From Streptomyces sp. RB17 (GTDB taxonomy: Bacteria; Actinomycetota; Actinomycetes; Streptomycetales; Streptomycetaceae), in NCBI RefSeq assembly GCF_009604455.1, contig NZ_WEGL01000004.1:744001-808000 (forward strand): a DNA stretch of 64,000 bases, read 5' to 3'. Positions 25,947-34,082 of this stretch are shown piece by piece. The notes under the pieces were generated by a model. It was not told the origin of the DNA and did no database searches. It worked only from the letters and a program-made list of their open reading frames with translations. The stretch's first letter is position 1. The number at the start of each line of letters is the position of its first letter. Position numbers and translations under genes: made by a program.

Positions 25947-26029
25947 ACCTCGTTGCCCCCACGCCCCGTGAAGCCGGTGATGTGGCCGGGTTTTTACGGG
26001 GCGGGGGTCCGCGATTCGCCTACGCGCGG

Positions 26030-26035
26030 TAAGTT
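26030..26035 (+). promoter_or_regulatory. Putative -10 box, leaderless coiled-coil protein gene
   Basis: TAAGTT lies 7 nt before the ATG at 26043; no ribosome site is seen. Confidence 0.4.
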
Positions 26036-26042
26036 TCTGGCC

Positions 26043-27446
26043 ATGCCACGTGGACGCCACCGCCATTCACCGCCTCTGCACCGGCTGTTGCCGCCGTCGG
26101 CGATCGCCGGGGTCTCCGTCGTCTGCGCGCTGGGTCCCTGGGTGTTCTCCGAGGCCACGGTGTTGCGCGCGCTGGCCGGGGCCGCCGCGGCCACGGCCGT
26201 CGTGGGCGCCTTCGTGATGCGCCGCTGGGACATCCACGCGGGCAAGCGGGTCGCCGAGCTCACACGCGCGCGTGCCGGCGACGAGTGGCGGTACGAGGAA
26301 CGGGTCGCCGAACTGGAGACCGACCTGGAGGAGTCGCGCGAGCTGCGCACGAAGCTGGAGCAGCGGCTGCGCGCCAAGCGCGCGGAGCTGGCCGGCCTGC
26401 GCAACGAGCACGCGTCCCTGCTGCGCCGGTACGCCACGGCGGAGACCGAGCGCGCGAGCGCGCTGGAGGGACGCCGGCTGCTGGAGATCGAGGCGGCCGC
26501 GCCCTCGCCCGCGCTGCCGCCCGCGCGCCGCGCCGAGGACGAGCCGGAGCCGGCCGTGGTGAAGGCGGCCGAAGAGCCTGCCGAGGCCGGCGCCGAGGCC
26601 GGGGCGGACTCCGGGGACGAGCCGACGGCGTACGCGGTGTTCTCGCCCGAGGGTGCACGGCTGTACGGGCAGGCCCTGACGGCCCTGGCCCGCTTCGACG
26701 CCGAGGCCTCGGGCGACTCCGAGACGGACGCCCCCGCTTCCGTGGACACGGACACGGCCGCGCCCGCGGCTTCCGAAGCGGCTTCCCCGCACCTGGCCCC
26801 GAAGGCGGCGGCCCCCGAGGCGGGCGCGCCCGGCGCCACCGAGACCGGGACCGACGCGGGTGCCGTCCCGTCGGGCGAGGCCGATGCCCGCAAGGCCGAC
26901 GCCGGCGGGCCCCCCTCCGCCGCGCAGGCAGAAGGCGCAGTGGACGGCAACCGCGAAGACGTGGCGGAGGGCATGCCACACGGCGCCGCCGCTTCCGCGA
27001 GCGAGGCCGGTGCGCCGGCCGGCCAGGAGGATGAGGCGAAGGGGCAGCCCGTGGCGGCCGACGGGCACACGCGCGCGGTCGCCGCCTCCCTCGCACCGGC
27101 CGAGCCCGCCCAGCCCATGTGCCGGCCGCCCGCCGGGCACTTCACGGTGCCGACCGCCGTGGCCGTCGTACCGGCCGCGCCCGCACGACGCCCCGTGGTC
27201 GAGGGCGGATTCGACTTCTTCGGCACCCAGAAGGACGCACCGAAGGCCCCGCTGGACTCCGTGCAGAACGAGGATCTCGCCGACGTCGTCGGCCAGGAGG
27301 CCCTCGCCGTGCACAAGGCCGAGAGCGAGGTCGAGTTCAAGCACGCCGACGCGCGGTCGGACGGCGTCGGCCAGGTCATCGACCTGACCGCGCACGACGA
27401 GACCGAGCAGATCGACGTCCAGGGGCTGCGCAGCGCGGCTTCCTGA
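26043..27446 (+). CDS. Conserved membrane coiled-coil protein, function unknown
   Basis: The 467-residue protein starts with a basic stretch and two close membrane helices (about 18-36 and 40-58). A charged coiled coil (about 75-150; ELETDLEESRELRTKLEQRL) follows. Next come some 250 residues rich in Ala, Glu, Pro and Gly that look disordered. The end is more ordered, with GGFDFFGTQK and VIDLTAHDETEQIDV. The layout resembles a membrane-tethered scaffold. I do not recognise the family. It is convergent with the PH-domain genes. Confidence 0.75.
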   Translation: MPRGRHRHSPPLHRLLPPSAIAGVSVVCALGPWVFSEATVLRALAGAAAATAVVGAFVMRRWDIHAGKRVAELTRARAGDEWRYEERVAELETDLEESRELRTKLEQRLRAKRAELAGLRNEHASLLRRYATAETERASALEGRRLLEIEAAAPSPALPPARRAEDEPEPAVVKAAEEPAEAGAEAGADSGDEPTAYAVFSPEGARLYGQALTALARFDAEASGDSETDAPASVDTDTAAPAASEAASPHLAPKAAAPEAGAPGATETGTDAGAVPSGEADARKADAGGPPSAAQAEGAVDGNREDVAEGMPHGAAASASEAGAPAGQEDEAKGQPVAADGHTRAVAASLAPAEPAQPMCRPPAGHFTVPTAVAVVPAAPARRPVVEGGFDFFGTQKDAPKAPLDSVQNEDLADVVGQEALAVHKAESEVEFKHADARSDGVGQVIDLTAHDETEQIDVQGLRSAAS

Positions 27447-27511
27447 GCCGCACCAGCCATCAGGCATCTGCCATCGGGCCGGGCCTCCCGCGAGGGGAGC
27501 CGGGCCCGACG

Positions 27512-28861
27512 TCATCCGGTCATCCAGCGGTCGGGGCGGGCGTCCCTGCGGCCCGTACGGGACCGCTCCGCCTGGGCGTGCAGCAGCCGCGCGGCCTCCT
27601 CGGCGTCCCGCAGACCGGCCGTCACCGTCTTGTCCGCCCCGGTGTCCACGTGCACGTCGGCGAGCCGCCAGAGGCGCTGCCAGGGCCCCTGGCTCAGCCG
27701 CACGCTCTGCACCTTGGCGTGCGGCACCAGCGAGAGCCGGCGCCGCAGCAGACCGTGCCGGGCGGCGAACACCGCGCCGGTGACCGCGAGGCGCTGGCCG
27801 CGCCACCACACCGGCACGCACCAGCGGGCCCGCCCCGGCGGCCGCGACAGCTCCTGAGGCACCGTCACGCCCGGCAGCACGCGCGTGACGACCGACTCGG
27901 CCACCGGGCGCGGAGCCACCGGCACCAGCACCGAGTTGGCGGACCCGGCCACGTCCAGTTCCACGCGCACCCAGCCGAGCCGCCGCCACAGCAGCGGCTC
28001 CACGATCCGCACGGTCTGCACCCGGCCGGGCGGGACCGTCTCGTGCGTACGGTCGAGCAGCCCGTGGTCGATGCGCAGCCCGTCCGGTGACTCGCTCACC
28101 TTCCAGTCGAACTCGCCGGCGAACCGTCCCGCGCTGCTCGCCCCGGCCGCGCCGAACAGCGGCAGGGCGGTCGCGAGGACCGTCCACAGGTTGTGGGTGG
28201 CCAGCCACAGCACGGTCGGTACGACGAGCGCGGCGCACAGCGAGCCCCAGGTGGCGCCCGTCAGCACCAAGGAGAGCGCCAGCGCGCGTGAGGGCACGCG
28301 CAACAGCTCGTGCGCCGGCGCCTCGCCGACCTCCCGCGCCGTCTCGGGCGCGAAACCCGCCGCGCGCGCCAGCAGCTCCGCACGCAGGTCGCGCGCCTCC
28401 TGCTCGCCGAGGAAGGCCAGCTCGTCCTTGTCGTCGGCGCCGACGACGTCGATCCGCAGCTTGGCGACGCCCGCCAGGCGCGCGAGGAGCGGACGGGAGA
28501 CGTCCACGGCCTGGATGCGCTCCAGCCGGATGTGTGCGGTGCGCCGGAACAACAGGCCGGTACGGATGCGCAGTTCGGTGTCGGTCACCGCGAAGTGCGT
28601 GAACCACCAGGAGAGGAAGCCGTAGAGGCCGGCCACCGGCACCAGCACCGCGAGCCCCAGCAGCAGCGCGGTCGCGGTCAGCCGGGCCAGCTGCGCTTGC
28701 GTCCCGTTCGGGTCGTGCACCGCCCATCCCGCGAGTACGGCGATCGGCGCCCACGCCCGGCGGAACGGCGTGACGGGATGCAGTCGGCGCTCGATCACGT
28801 CCGCGCGACCTTCAGCACCGGTGGAGTCCGTCGCCTGTATGCCTTCGTCCGGGGTCGTCAC
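27512..28861 (-). CDS. PH-like (bPH2/YdbT-type) membrane protein
   Basis: The 449-residue protein has two pairs of membrane helices and three bacterial PH (DUF304) repeats. Each repeat shows the pattern of a strand such as ELRIRTGLLFRR followed by IRLERIQAVDV; the others are at LRIDHGLLDRTHETVPPGRVQTV and GLLRRRLSLVPHAKVQSV. This is the YdbT architecture. Its GTG start overlaps the stop codon of the YdbS-like gene upstream (GTGA at 28858-28861). The pair is conserved in many Gram-positives; roles in resistance to membrane-active compounds have been suggested in Bacillus. Confidence 0.88.
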   Translation of the reverse strand: MTTPDEGIQATDSTGAEGRADVIERRLHPVTPFRRAWAPIAVLAGWAVHDPNGTQAQLARLTATALLLGLAVLVPVAGLYGFLSWWFTHFAVTDTELRIRTGLLFRRTAHIRLERIQAVDVSRPLLARLAGVAKLRIDVVGADDKDELAFLGEQEARDLRAELLARAAGFAPETAREVGEAPAHELLRVPSRALALSLVLTGATWGSLCAALVVPTVLWLATHNLWTVLATALPLFGAAGASSAGRFAGEFDWKVSESPDGLRIDHGLLDRTHETVPPGRVQTVRIVEPLLWRRLGWVRVELDVAGSANSVLVPVAPRPVAESVVTRVLPGVTVPQELSRPPGRARWCVPVWWRGQRLAVTGAVFAARHGLLRRRLSLVPHAKVQSVRLSQGPWQRLWRLADVHVDTGADKTVTAGLRDAEEAARLLHAQAERSRTGRRDARPDRWMTG

Positions 28862-29361
28862 AGGCCCGCCGATCGCGCCTCGCCCAGCTCGGTGAGCCGG
28901 TCGCGCAGCCGTTCCGCCTCGGCCGGGTCCAGGCCGGGGATGGTGGCATCGGTCGCGGCGGCCGCCGTGTGCAGCTGCACGGTGGCCAGCCCGAAGCGCC
29001 GCTCGACGGGCCCGGAGGTGACCTCCACCAGCTGCATCCGCCCGTACGGCACCACCGTCTGCTCGCGCCACAGGACACCGCGGCTGATCAGCAGGTCGTC
29101 CGCGCGCTCGGCGTACCGCCACGAGCGCCAGTTGCGCCCCACCAGCCGCCAGCACCACGCGGCGCCGGCCACGGGCACCAGGGCGAGGGCGGCCCACGCG
29201 GGCCCCACGAGCAGGCCCAGGATCAGCCCGGTGACGACCGCGAGCACGCCCGCCCACACCACCACGAGCAGCCGGCGTACCCGCATCAGAGCGGGCTGCA
29301 GCCCCCGCCATTCCAGCTCGGCCCCCGGTATCCCGGTCTCCTCCGGGCTCCCCGTCTCCAT
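28858..29361 (-). CDS. PH-like (bPH2/YdbS-type) membrane protein
   Basis: The 167-residue protein has two helices (about 26-44 and 47-65) and one bacterial PH domain (DDLLISRGVLWREQTVVPYGRMQLVEV), followed by a helical end. It is the short partner of the YdbT-like protein with which it overlaps by 4 bp. The ATG at 29361 has TACGCT 6 nt upstream and no ribosome site. It is divergent from nuoD2 with only 31 bp between the start codons. Confidence 0.87.
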   Translation of the reverse strand: METGSPEETGIPGAELEWRGLQPALMRVRRLLVVVWAGVLAVVTGLILGLLVGPAWAALALVPVAGAAWCWRLVGRNWRSWRYAERADDLLISRGVLWREQTVVPYGRMQLVEVTSGPVERRFGLATVQLHTAAAATDATIPGLDPAEAERLRDRLTELGEARSAGL

Positions 29362-29367
29362 GGGCCC

Positions 29368-29373
29368 AGCGTA
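29368..29373 (-). promoter_or_regulatory. Putative -10 box of the ydbS-ydbT-like pair
   Basis: TACGCT on the minus strand ends 6 nt before the ATG at 29361. Confidence 0.4.
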
Positions 29374-29392
29374 CGTAGGGGAAACTGGGGCC

Positions 29393-30544
29393 ATGACTCC
29401 TACGACGGAGACCACGGTCGGGATCGGCGGCGCCGCGGAAAGCACCGACATGGTGCTCAACATCGGGCCCCAGCACCCGTCCACGCACGGCGTGCTGCGC
29501 CTCAGGCTCGTGCTGGACGGGGAGCGCATCGTGCACGCGGAGCCGGTGATCGGCTATATGCACCGCGGCGCCGAGAAGCTCTTCGAAGCGCGCGACTACC
29601 GCCAGATCATCGTGCTCGCCAACCGCCACGACTGGCTGTCGGCGTTCTCGAACGAGCTGGGCGTGGTCCTCGCCGTGGAGCGGATGCTCGGCATGGAGGT
29701 GCCCGAGCGTGCGGTGTGGACGCGCACGCTGCTCGCCGAGCTGAACCGGGTGCTGAACCACCTGATGTTCCTCGGCTCCTACCCGCTGGAGCTGGGCGGG
29801 ATCACGCCGGTGTTCTACGCGTTCCGTGAGCGCGAGGTGCTCCAGAACGTCATGGAGGAGGTCTCCGGCGGGCGCATGCACTACATGTTCAACCGCGTCG
29901 GCGGCCTCAAGGAGGACCTGCCGGCCGGGTGGGCCGCACGCGCGCGTGCCGCCGTCGCCGACGTGCGCTCGCGCATGGACGTCTTCGACGACCTGGTGCT
30001 CGGCAACGAGATCTTCCGGGGGCGCACGCGCGGGGTGGGCGCGATGACGCCGCAGACCGTGCACGCCTACGGCGTGAGCGGGCCCATCGCGCGTGGCTCG
30101 GGCGTCGACTTCGACCTGCGCCGTGACGAGCCGTACCTGGCGTACGGCGACCTCCAGGACACCCTGAGGGTCGTCACCCGGAGCGAGGGTGACTGCCTCG
30201 CCCGTTTCGAGGTCCTGCTGGAGCAGACCCACAACGCGCTCGACCTCGCCGACGCCTGCCTGGACCGGCTCGCCGAGCTGCCTCCGGGGCCGATCAACCA
30301 GCGGCTGCCGAAGGTGCTGAAGGCGCCCGAGGGGCACACGTACGCGTGGACCGAGAACCCGCTCGGCATCAACGGCTACTACCTGGTCAGCAAGGGCGAG
30401 AAGACGCCGTACCGGCTGAAGCTGCGGTCTGCCTCGTACAACAACATCCAGGCGCTGACCGAGCTGCTGCCGGGGACGCTGGTGGCGGACATGGTGGCGA
30501 TCCTGGGCTCGATGTTCTTCGTGGTCGGCGACATCGACAAGTAG
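29393..30544 (+). CDS. nuoD2: Orphan NADH dehydrogenase subunit D homologue (NuoD2)
   Basis: The 383-residue protein is homologous to the 49-kDa/NuoD subunit of complex I from GPQHPSTHGVLR (residues 25-36) to the terminal VVGDIDK. It is shorter than usual NuoD (about 400-440). H32, matching the quinone-site histidine, is kept. The residue matching the quinone-site tyrosine (Y87 of Thermus Nqo4) is W81 in HDWLSAF; the spacing H32-W81 is 49, as in Nqo4. R58 in HRGAEKL matches the arginine that is methylated in animal NDUFS2. No other nuo gene is present. A second NuoD is known in S. coelicolor; its role is unclear. Confidence 0.88.
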   Translation: MTPTTETTVGIGGAAESTDMVLNIGPQHPSTHGVLRLRLVLDGERIVHAEPVIGYMHRGAEKLFEARDYRQIIVLANRHDWLSAFSNELGVVLAVERMLGMEVPERAVWTRTLLAELNRVLNHLMFLGSYPLELGGITPVFYAFREREVLQNVMEEVSGGRMHYMFNRVGGLKEDLPAGWAARARAAVADVRSRMDVFDDLVLGNEIFRGRTRGVGAMTPQTVHAYGVSGPIARGSGVDFDLRRDEPYLAYGDLQDTLRVVTRSEGDCLARFEVLLEQTHNALDLADACLDRLAELPPGPINQRLPKVLKAPEGHTYAWTENPLGINGYYLVSKGEKTPYRLKLRSASYNNIQALTELLPGTLVADMVAILGSMFFVVGDIDK

Positions 30545-30602
30545 GCCGGTCGCAGGACGACAGGTAGGCGGGTCGCAGGAAACGGGTGGCAGGGCGGCCG
30601 GC

Positions 30603-31943
30603 TCAGGCGAGCGGGTCCGGAATTCCAACCGGCTGGACCAGCCAGCCGAAGTCGCCGAGTCCGCCCGGGGCGGTGAGTTCGGCGGCCTCCCCGGCGCTCG
30701 CGAGGGCGCGCACGTAGGCCGCGGGGTCGGTGGAGGCCAGCGCGAGCGGGGGGCGTGCGCCGGTGAGGTCCAGGGCGCGCAGGGCGGCGCGCTGCGTGAG
30801 GAGGCGCGCGGGGGGCAGTGTGCGCTCTGTGCCGGGGGGCGCCTGGGCCGTGCTCAAGGGACTGTGTTTCGGATCATGCGCCTCTCCTGGGGGTGTGTGC
30901 GCCGTGTTCTGCGGCGTGCAAGCCGTGCCCGGCGGCGTGCCGGGCGCGTCGTCGGAGGGGGCGAGCGCCGTGTTTCCGGCCGTGCGCGCCGTATCCGCGA
31001 GCGTGCGCGCCGCATCGAAGGGCGTGCGCGCCGCATCGAAGGGCGTGCGCGCCGTGTCCGAGAGCGTGTCCGACGCCGTGGGCGTGTCCGAGGCGCCGGC
31101 GCGGGGGACCGTGCGCGCGGTGACGGCCGCCGCGCATGCGTCCAGTGCGACGTGCGCCGTGATGTCGCACGACCCGTCCGGCACGGGTGCCGTCTCGCGG
31201 CCCTCCCGGAAACCGGTGAGCGTCCCGAACGGGGGGCGCGTGTCGACGGTGTGCGCGTAGTCCACGGCCACCGCGAGACCGCGCACCACCCGGTCCACCG
31301 CAGACGCCCACGCCAGGTCACGGGGCAGCCCGATCTCCGCGCGCAGCCCTTCCTCGGCCGGCAGCGGCCACCATCGGGCGAGCCAGTCCGCCTCCGCGCC
31401 GGTCACCGGGTCCCCGAGCCGCTCGGTGCCGTCGTCTGCGACGAGCACCAGCCGGGGCGCACCCGCGGAGTCGACCTCGGCGACGTCCACGGGCACGTTG
31501 TCCAGCCACTCGTTGGCGAACAGCAGCCCCGTGACGGTGGCCGGGGGCGTGTCCAGCCAGGTGATCCGTTCGTCCAGCCCGGCCGGGCGGTCGGCGCGCT
31601 CGACGGCGTACCCACGCGCGCGTGCGGCCATTTCTGCCGGAAGGGCGGCCAGCACCCCGGTGACCAGTTCCCCGCGCCCGGCGCCCATGTCCACGAAGTC
31701 GAGTACCGGGGGCCGGCCCAGCGCCTCGTCGACCCGGCACAGCAGCCGGGCCACCGCCTGCGCGAACAGCCGGGAGGCGTGCACGGACGTACGGAAGTGG
31801 CCGGCCGGGCCCTCCGGGCGGCGGTAGAAGCCGCCGGGCCCGTACAGCGCCGCCTCGGTCGCCGTACGCCAGCCGCGCCGGCCGCGCCGGCCGTCTTCGT
31901 CGCCGGGGCGCCGTCCCGCTTCGCGTGCCGTCTCATCCGTCAC
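30603..31943 (-). CDS. MidA/NDUFAF7-like SAM-dependent methyltransferase
   Basis: The 446-residue protein fits the DUF185 family. It has the SAM loop VDMGAGRGELV near residue 82, then WLDTPPATVTGLLFANEWLDNVPV, then AVDYAHTVDTRPPFGTL with SCDITAHVALDA. Between this domain and the C-terminal helix lie about 100 low-complexity residues (270-370) with a 7-residue repeat such as TPFDAAR. In mitochondria NDUFAF7 methylates an arginine of NDUFS2, the NuoD homologue. Here the gene is convergent with nuoD2, 58 bp apart. The function on NuoD2 is inference. Confidence 0.82.
   Translation of the reverse strand: MTDETAREAGRRPGDEDGRRGRRGWRTATEAALYGPGGFYRRPEGPAGHFRTSVHASRLFAQAVARLLCRVDEALGRPPVLDFVDMGAGRGELVTGVLAALPAEMAARARGYAVERADRPAGLDERITWLDTPPATVTGLLFANEWLDNVPVDVAEVDSAGAPRLVLVADDGTERLGDPVTGAEADWLARWWPLPAEEGLRAEIGLPRDLAWASAVDRVVRGLAVAVDYAHTVDTRPPFGTLTGFREGRETAPVPDGSCDITAHVALDACAAAVTARTVPRAGASDTPTASDTLSDTARTPFDAARTPFDAARTLADTARTAGNTALAPSDDAPGTPPGTACTPQNTAHTPPGEAHDPKHSPLSTAQAPPGTERTLPPARLLTQRAALRALDLTGARPPLALASTDPAAYVRALASAGEAAELTAPGGLGDFGWLVQPVGIPDPLA
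30981..31064 (-). repeat. 21-bp tandem repeat in the methyltransferase gene
   Basis: Four 21-bp units start with CGTGCGCGCCG: 30981-31001, 31002-31022, 31023-31043 and 31044-31064. The second and third are identical. On the coding strand each gives seven residues (TPFDAAR type), so copy changes keep the frame. More diverged units flank the block. Confidence 0.85.
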
Positions 31944-32048
31944 CGCAACAGACTAGGCACACAGGTGATCACTTCCTCCACCTTGCGGAGTACGCGCCCC
32001 GGGCGCGGATCGGCCCTCCGGTTGACCCCTGCACGCATCCGGTTTCCC

Positions 32049-32054
32049 TACTCT
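32049..32054 (+). promoter_or_regulatory. Putative -10 box of the two-component operon
   Basis: TACTCT lies 7 nt before the GTG at 32062. A TTGACC at 32022-32027 lies 21 bp upstream, longer than an ideal spacer. Confidence 0.4.
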
Positions 32055-32061
32055 GGGTTAC

Positions 32062-33267
32062 GTGCAGCGCCTCTACGACTTCCTCCGCCGCCACCCGACC
32101 TGGGTCGACACCTTCTGGGCCGTCGTCCTGCTCGGGCTGTCCGGTCTGAGCGTGGTCAGTCTCCACGGGGCGCCCGGTCACCACATGCCGCTCGCCCCGG
32201 CGGCGGCCGTGTCAGCCGTCCTGTGCGTCGTCGTCGCGCTGCGCCGCCGTTTTCCCGAGCCGATGCTGCTGGTCGCCCTCGCGACGGGGCTGGCCCAGCT
32301 GGTGCTGGACGTCGAGACGACCGTCGCCGACTTCGCGATGCTGGTGATCACCTACACGGTGGCGACGGTCGGCGCGCGCTGGGCCTCCCGGCTCGCGCTC
32401 ACCGCCAGCCTCGTCGCGGCGACCCTCGCGCAGATCCGCTGGCCGAACGAGCACGCCAGCTTTCTGGGGCAGATCGCCGTCGTCGTCTTCCAGACGGTGC
32501 CCTTCGCGCTCGCCTGGGTGCTCGGTGACTCCATGCGCACCCGACGCGCCTACTTCGCCCAGCTGGAGGAGCGCGCGGCGCGCCTGGAGAAGGAGCGCGA
32601 GGCGCAGTCGAAGGTCGCGGTCGCCGCCGAGCGCGCCCGTATCGCGCGCGAGCTGCACGATGTCGTGGCGCACAACGTGTCGGTGATGGTGGTGCAGGCC
32701 GACGGCGCAGCCTACGTCCTCGACACCGCGCCCGACCAGGCCAAGAAGGCCCTGGAGACGATCTCCTCCACCGGCCGTCAGGCGCTCGCCGAGATGCGCC
32801 GCCTGCTGGGCGTGCTGCGCACCGGGGAGCACCAGGAGAGCGGGCAGTACGTCCCTCAGCCCGACGTCGGGCAGATCGACGAGCTGATCGAGCAGTGCCG
32901 CAGCTCCGGCCTCCCGGTCGACTTCAAGGTCGAGGGCACCCCGCGCCCGCTGCCGAGCGGCGTGGAGCTGACCGCCTACCGGATCGTCCAGGAGGCGCTC
33001 ACCAACACCCGCAAGCACGGCGGGCCCAACGCGGGCGCGAGCGTCCGGCTGGTCTACTTCGACGACGGGCTGGGCCTGCTCGTCGAGGACGACGGCAAGG
33101 GCGCGCCGCACGAGCTGTACGAGGAGGGCGGCGCCGACGGCCGGGGGCACGGCCTGATCGGTATGCGCGAGCGGGTAGGGATGGTCGGCGGCACCCTGGA
33201 CGCGGGACCGCGCCCGGGCGGAGGATTCCGGATCAGCGCCCTGCTCCCGCTCAAACCGGCGCACTGA
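32062..33267 (+). CDS. Sensor histidine kinase, NarL/DesK type
   Basis: The 401-residue kinase has four or five N-terminal membrane helices (about 15-165) with little outside the membrane. A short coiled coil follows, then HisKA_3 with H199 in ARELHDVVAHNVSVMV and a HATPase_c domain with LTNTRKHGG (N box) and GHGLIGMRERV (G boxes). It probably senses a membrane-related signal. It is followed 104 bp later by its response regulator. A leaderless GTG start is likely. Confidence 0.92.
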   Translation: MQRLYDFLRRHPTWVDTFWAVVLLGLSGLSVVSLHGAPGHHMPLAPAAAVSAVLCVVVALRRRFPEPMLLVALATGLAQLVLDVETTVADFAMLVITYTVATVGARWASRLALTASLVAATLAQIRWPNEHASFLGQIAVVVFQTVPFALAWVLGDSMRTRRAYFAQLEERAARLEKEREAQSKVAVAAERARIARELHDVVAHNVSVMVVQADGAAYVLDTAPDQAKKALETISSTGRQALAEMRRLLGVLRTGEHQESGQYVPQPDVGQIDELIEQCRSSGLPVDFKVEGTPRPLPSGVELTAYRIVQEALTNTRKHGGPNAGASVRLVYFDDGLGLLVEDDGKGAPHELYEEGGADGRGHGLIGMRERVGMVGGTLDAGPRPGGGFRISALLPLKPAH

Positions 33268-33371
33268 CGCGGCCCGCACGCCCCCTGTGGACACCTGTGA
33301 CACCGGCACCACAAGGCCCGTACCACCACCGCCCCGGACGGACACCCTCCGTCCCGAACGAAAGAGGCCCG

Positions 33372-34043
33372 ATGACGATCCGCGTGATGCTCGTCGACGA
33401 CCAGGTGCTGCTGCGCACCGGGTTCCGGATGGTGCTCGCCGCCCAGCCGGACATGGAGGTCGTGGCGGAGGCGGGCGACGGCGTCGAGGCCCTGCAGGTG
33501 CTGCGGTCCACGCCCGTCGACGTCGTCCTGATGGACGTCCGCATGCCCAAGCTGGACGGCGTGGAGGCCACCCGGCGGATCTGCGCGGAGCCCAACCCGC
33601 CGAAGGTGCTGATCCTGACCACCTTCGACCTGGACGAGTACGCCTTCTCCGGGCTGAAGGCCGGCGCCTCGGGCTTCATGCTCAAGGACGTGCCGCCCGG
33701 TGATCTGCTGGGCGCGATCCGCGCCGTGCACAGCGGTGACGCGGTCGTGGCGCCCTCCACCACCCGGCGCCTGCTGGACCGCTTCGCGCCGATGCTGCCG
33801 TCCGCGGGCAAGGAGCCGCAGCACAAGGAGCTGGAGCGGCTCACCGACCGGGAGCGGGAGGTGATGGTGCTGGTCGCGCAGGGCCTGTCCAACGGTGAGA
33901 TCGCGGCCCGGCTGGTGCTGAGCGAGGCCACGGTGAAGACCCACGTCGGCCGCATCCTGACCAAGCTCGGCCTGCGCGACCGGGTGCAGGTCGTGGTGCT
34001 GGCGTACGAGACGGGGCTCGTCCGGGCCGGCGGGCACGGCTGA
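33372..34043 (+). CDS. LuxR/NarL-type response regulator
   Basis: The 223-residue regulator pairs with the kinase just upstream. The receiver has the acidic pair in MLVDDQ, the phospho-acceptor D55 in LMDVRMP and the K of FMLKDVPP. The output domain LTDREREVMVLVAQGLSNGEIAARLVLSEATVKTHV is a GerE/LuxR helix-turn-helix. AAAGAGG lies before the ATG. Regulated genes are not evident; the TmrB-like gene 39 bp downstream is a candidate but has its own -10-like box. Confidence 0.93.
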   Translation: MTIRVMLVDDQVLLRTGFRMVLAAQPDMEVVAEAGDGVEALQVLRSTPVDVVLMDVRMPKLDGVEATRRICAEPNPPKVLILTTFDLDEYAFSGLKAGASGFMLKDVPPGDLLGAIRAVHSGDAVVAPSTTRRLLDRFAPMLPSAGKEPQHKELERLTDREREVMVLVAQGLSNGEIAARLVLSEATVKTHVGRILTKLGLRDRVQVVVLAYETGLVRAGGHG

Positions 34044-34070
34044 GCGGACACACCGCCGCCGGCGCGTCGG

Positions 34071-34076
34071 TAGGGT
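34071..34076 (+). promoter_or_regulatory. Putative -10 box, leaderless TmrB-like gene
   Basis: TAGGGT lies 6 nt before the ATG at 34083; no ribosome site is seen. Confidence 0.45.
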
Positions 34077-34082
34077 CTGCGC

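Noticed and set aside
27512..30628. 1038-residue fusion including the YdbT-like protein
   Set aside because: The upstream part is antisense to nuoD2 and overlaps the YdbS-like gene; a GTGA overlap at 28858-28861 marks the real start.
30891..31090. CRISPR-like array
   Set aside because: The repeats are tandem 21-bp units without spacers, lie in a coding frame and encode a low-complexity protein segment.
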